Shown one piece after another: positions 4,916 through 5,021 of a DNA stretch of 5,021 bases (positions within the stretch are counted from its first letter, which is position 1; each line of letters opens with the position of its first letter). The stretch covers positions 1 through 5,021 of the forward strand of contig JAIELM010000059.1 in NCBI GenBank assembly GCA_019752975.1, written 5' to 3'. The notes below the pieces were generated by a model. It was not told the origin of the DNA and searched no databases. It saw only the letters and a program-made list of their open reading frames with translations. This stretch comes from Undibacterium sp. GTDB taxonomy: Bacteria > Pseudomonadota > Gammaproteobacteria > Burkholderiales > Burkholderiaceae_D. The translations under genes and the position numbers were made by a program.

Positions 4916-5021
4916 ATGTTACCAACGTCCCTCAATTCCCTTGCAACCTTCGAAGTCGCTGCACGCCATAAAAGCTATTCGCTGGCGGCCGCCGAGTTAC
5001 ATATTACGCACAGCGCCATCA
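4916..5021 (+). CDS. LysR-type transcriptional regulator, N-terminal start (3' partial)
   Basis: The first 35 codons of a gene that runs off the window read MLPTSLNSLATFEVAARHKS then YSLAAAELHITHSAI. This is the N-terminal winged helix-turn-helix of the LysR family, closest in look to the GcvA/AmpR-like branch (LNALRAFEAAARHLSF-x-x-AAEELHVTQSAIS). Helix 2 starts at SLAAAEL and the recognition helix at THSAI. Full members are about 300 residues with a ligand-binding C-terminal domain that is not visible here. There is no ribosome site before ATG 4916, in keeping with a leaderless transcript from the promoter at 4881-4909. The divergent EamA transporter gene is its most likely target. Confidence 0.9.
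   Translation, partial: MLPTSLNSLATFEVAARHKSYSLAAAELHITHSAI

Overview
The window reads as ordinary chromosomal DNA from a Gram-negative proteobacterium of mid G+C content, probably beta or gamma. This rests on the AAGGAG ribosome site, the gene families present, and a GcvA-like LysR start divergent from an EamA transporter. The genus cannot be named from the sequence alone. Two intact regions flank a decayed centre.

Left (1-2541, + strand): the 3' end of a thiamine-diphosphate-dependent 2-oxo-acid decarboxylase gene is followed, 47 nt later and with its own good ribosome site, by a complete 670-residue flavin amine oxidase of the L-amino-acid oxidase / tryptophan monooxygenase kind. A strong hairpin with A and T runs on both flanks closes the unit. 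Together the two enzymes could take an amino acid to its 2-oxo acid and then to an aldehyde (an Ehrlich-type or indole-pyruvate-type route). That pairing is inferred; the substrate is not visible.

Centre (about 2545-3830): no intact gene is seen. The region holds relics of at least four unrelated genes. On the minus strand are the C-terminal end of a PIN-domain (VapC-like) protein with a frameshift, the C-terminal domain of a serine-hydrolase-type protein (DUF3471-like) with a frameshift, and the N-terminal part of a DUF1579-like protein with a stop and a frameshift. The last is joined directly to the hydrolase relic. On the + strand lies an RCC1-repeat fragment whose 5' part is replaced by an irregular array of nine TTGTGTCGT-like units. 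Small tandem decamers (three copies at 2768-2797, two copies at 3299-3318) add to the picture of rearrangement and slippage.

Right (3906-5021): a complete EamA/DMT-family membrane transporter gene on the minus strand is divergent from the start of a LysR-type regulator gene that runs off the window. Their 122-bp shared spacer carries a plausible lysR promoter, placed so that the transcript may be nearly leaderless, and two short perfect dyads that could be operators. The regulator probably controls the transporter; its ligand is unknown.

I saw no tRNA, rRNA, CRISPR array or intact mobile element. No clear novel system is present. The most unusual parts are the relic mosaic and the GTGTCGT repeat cluster.
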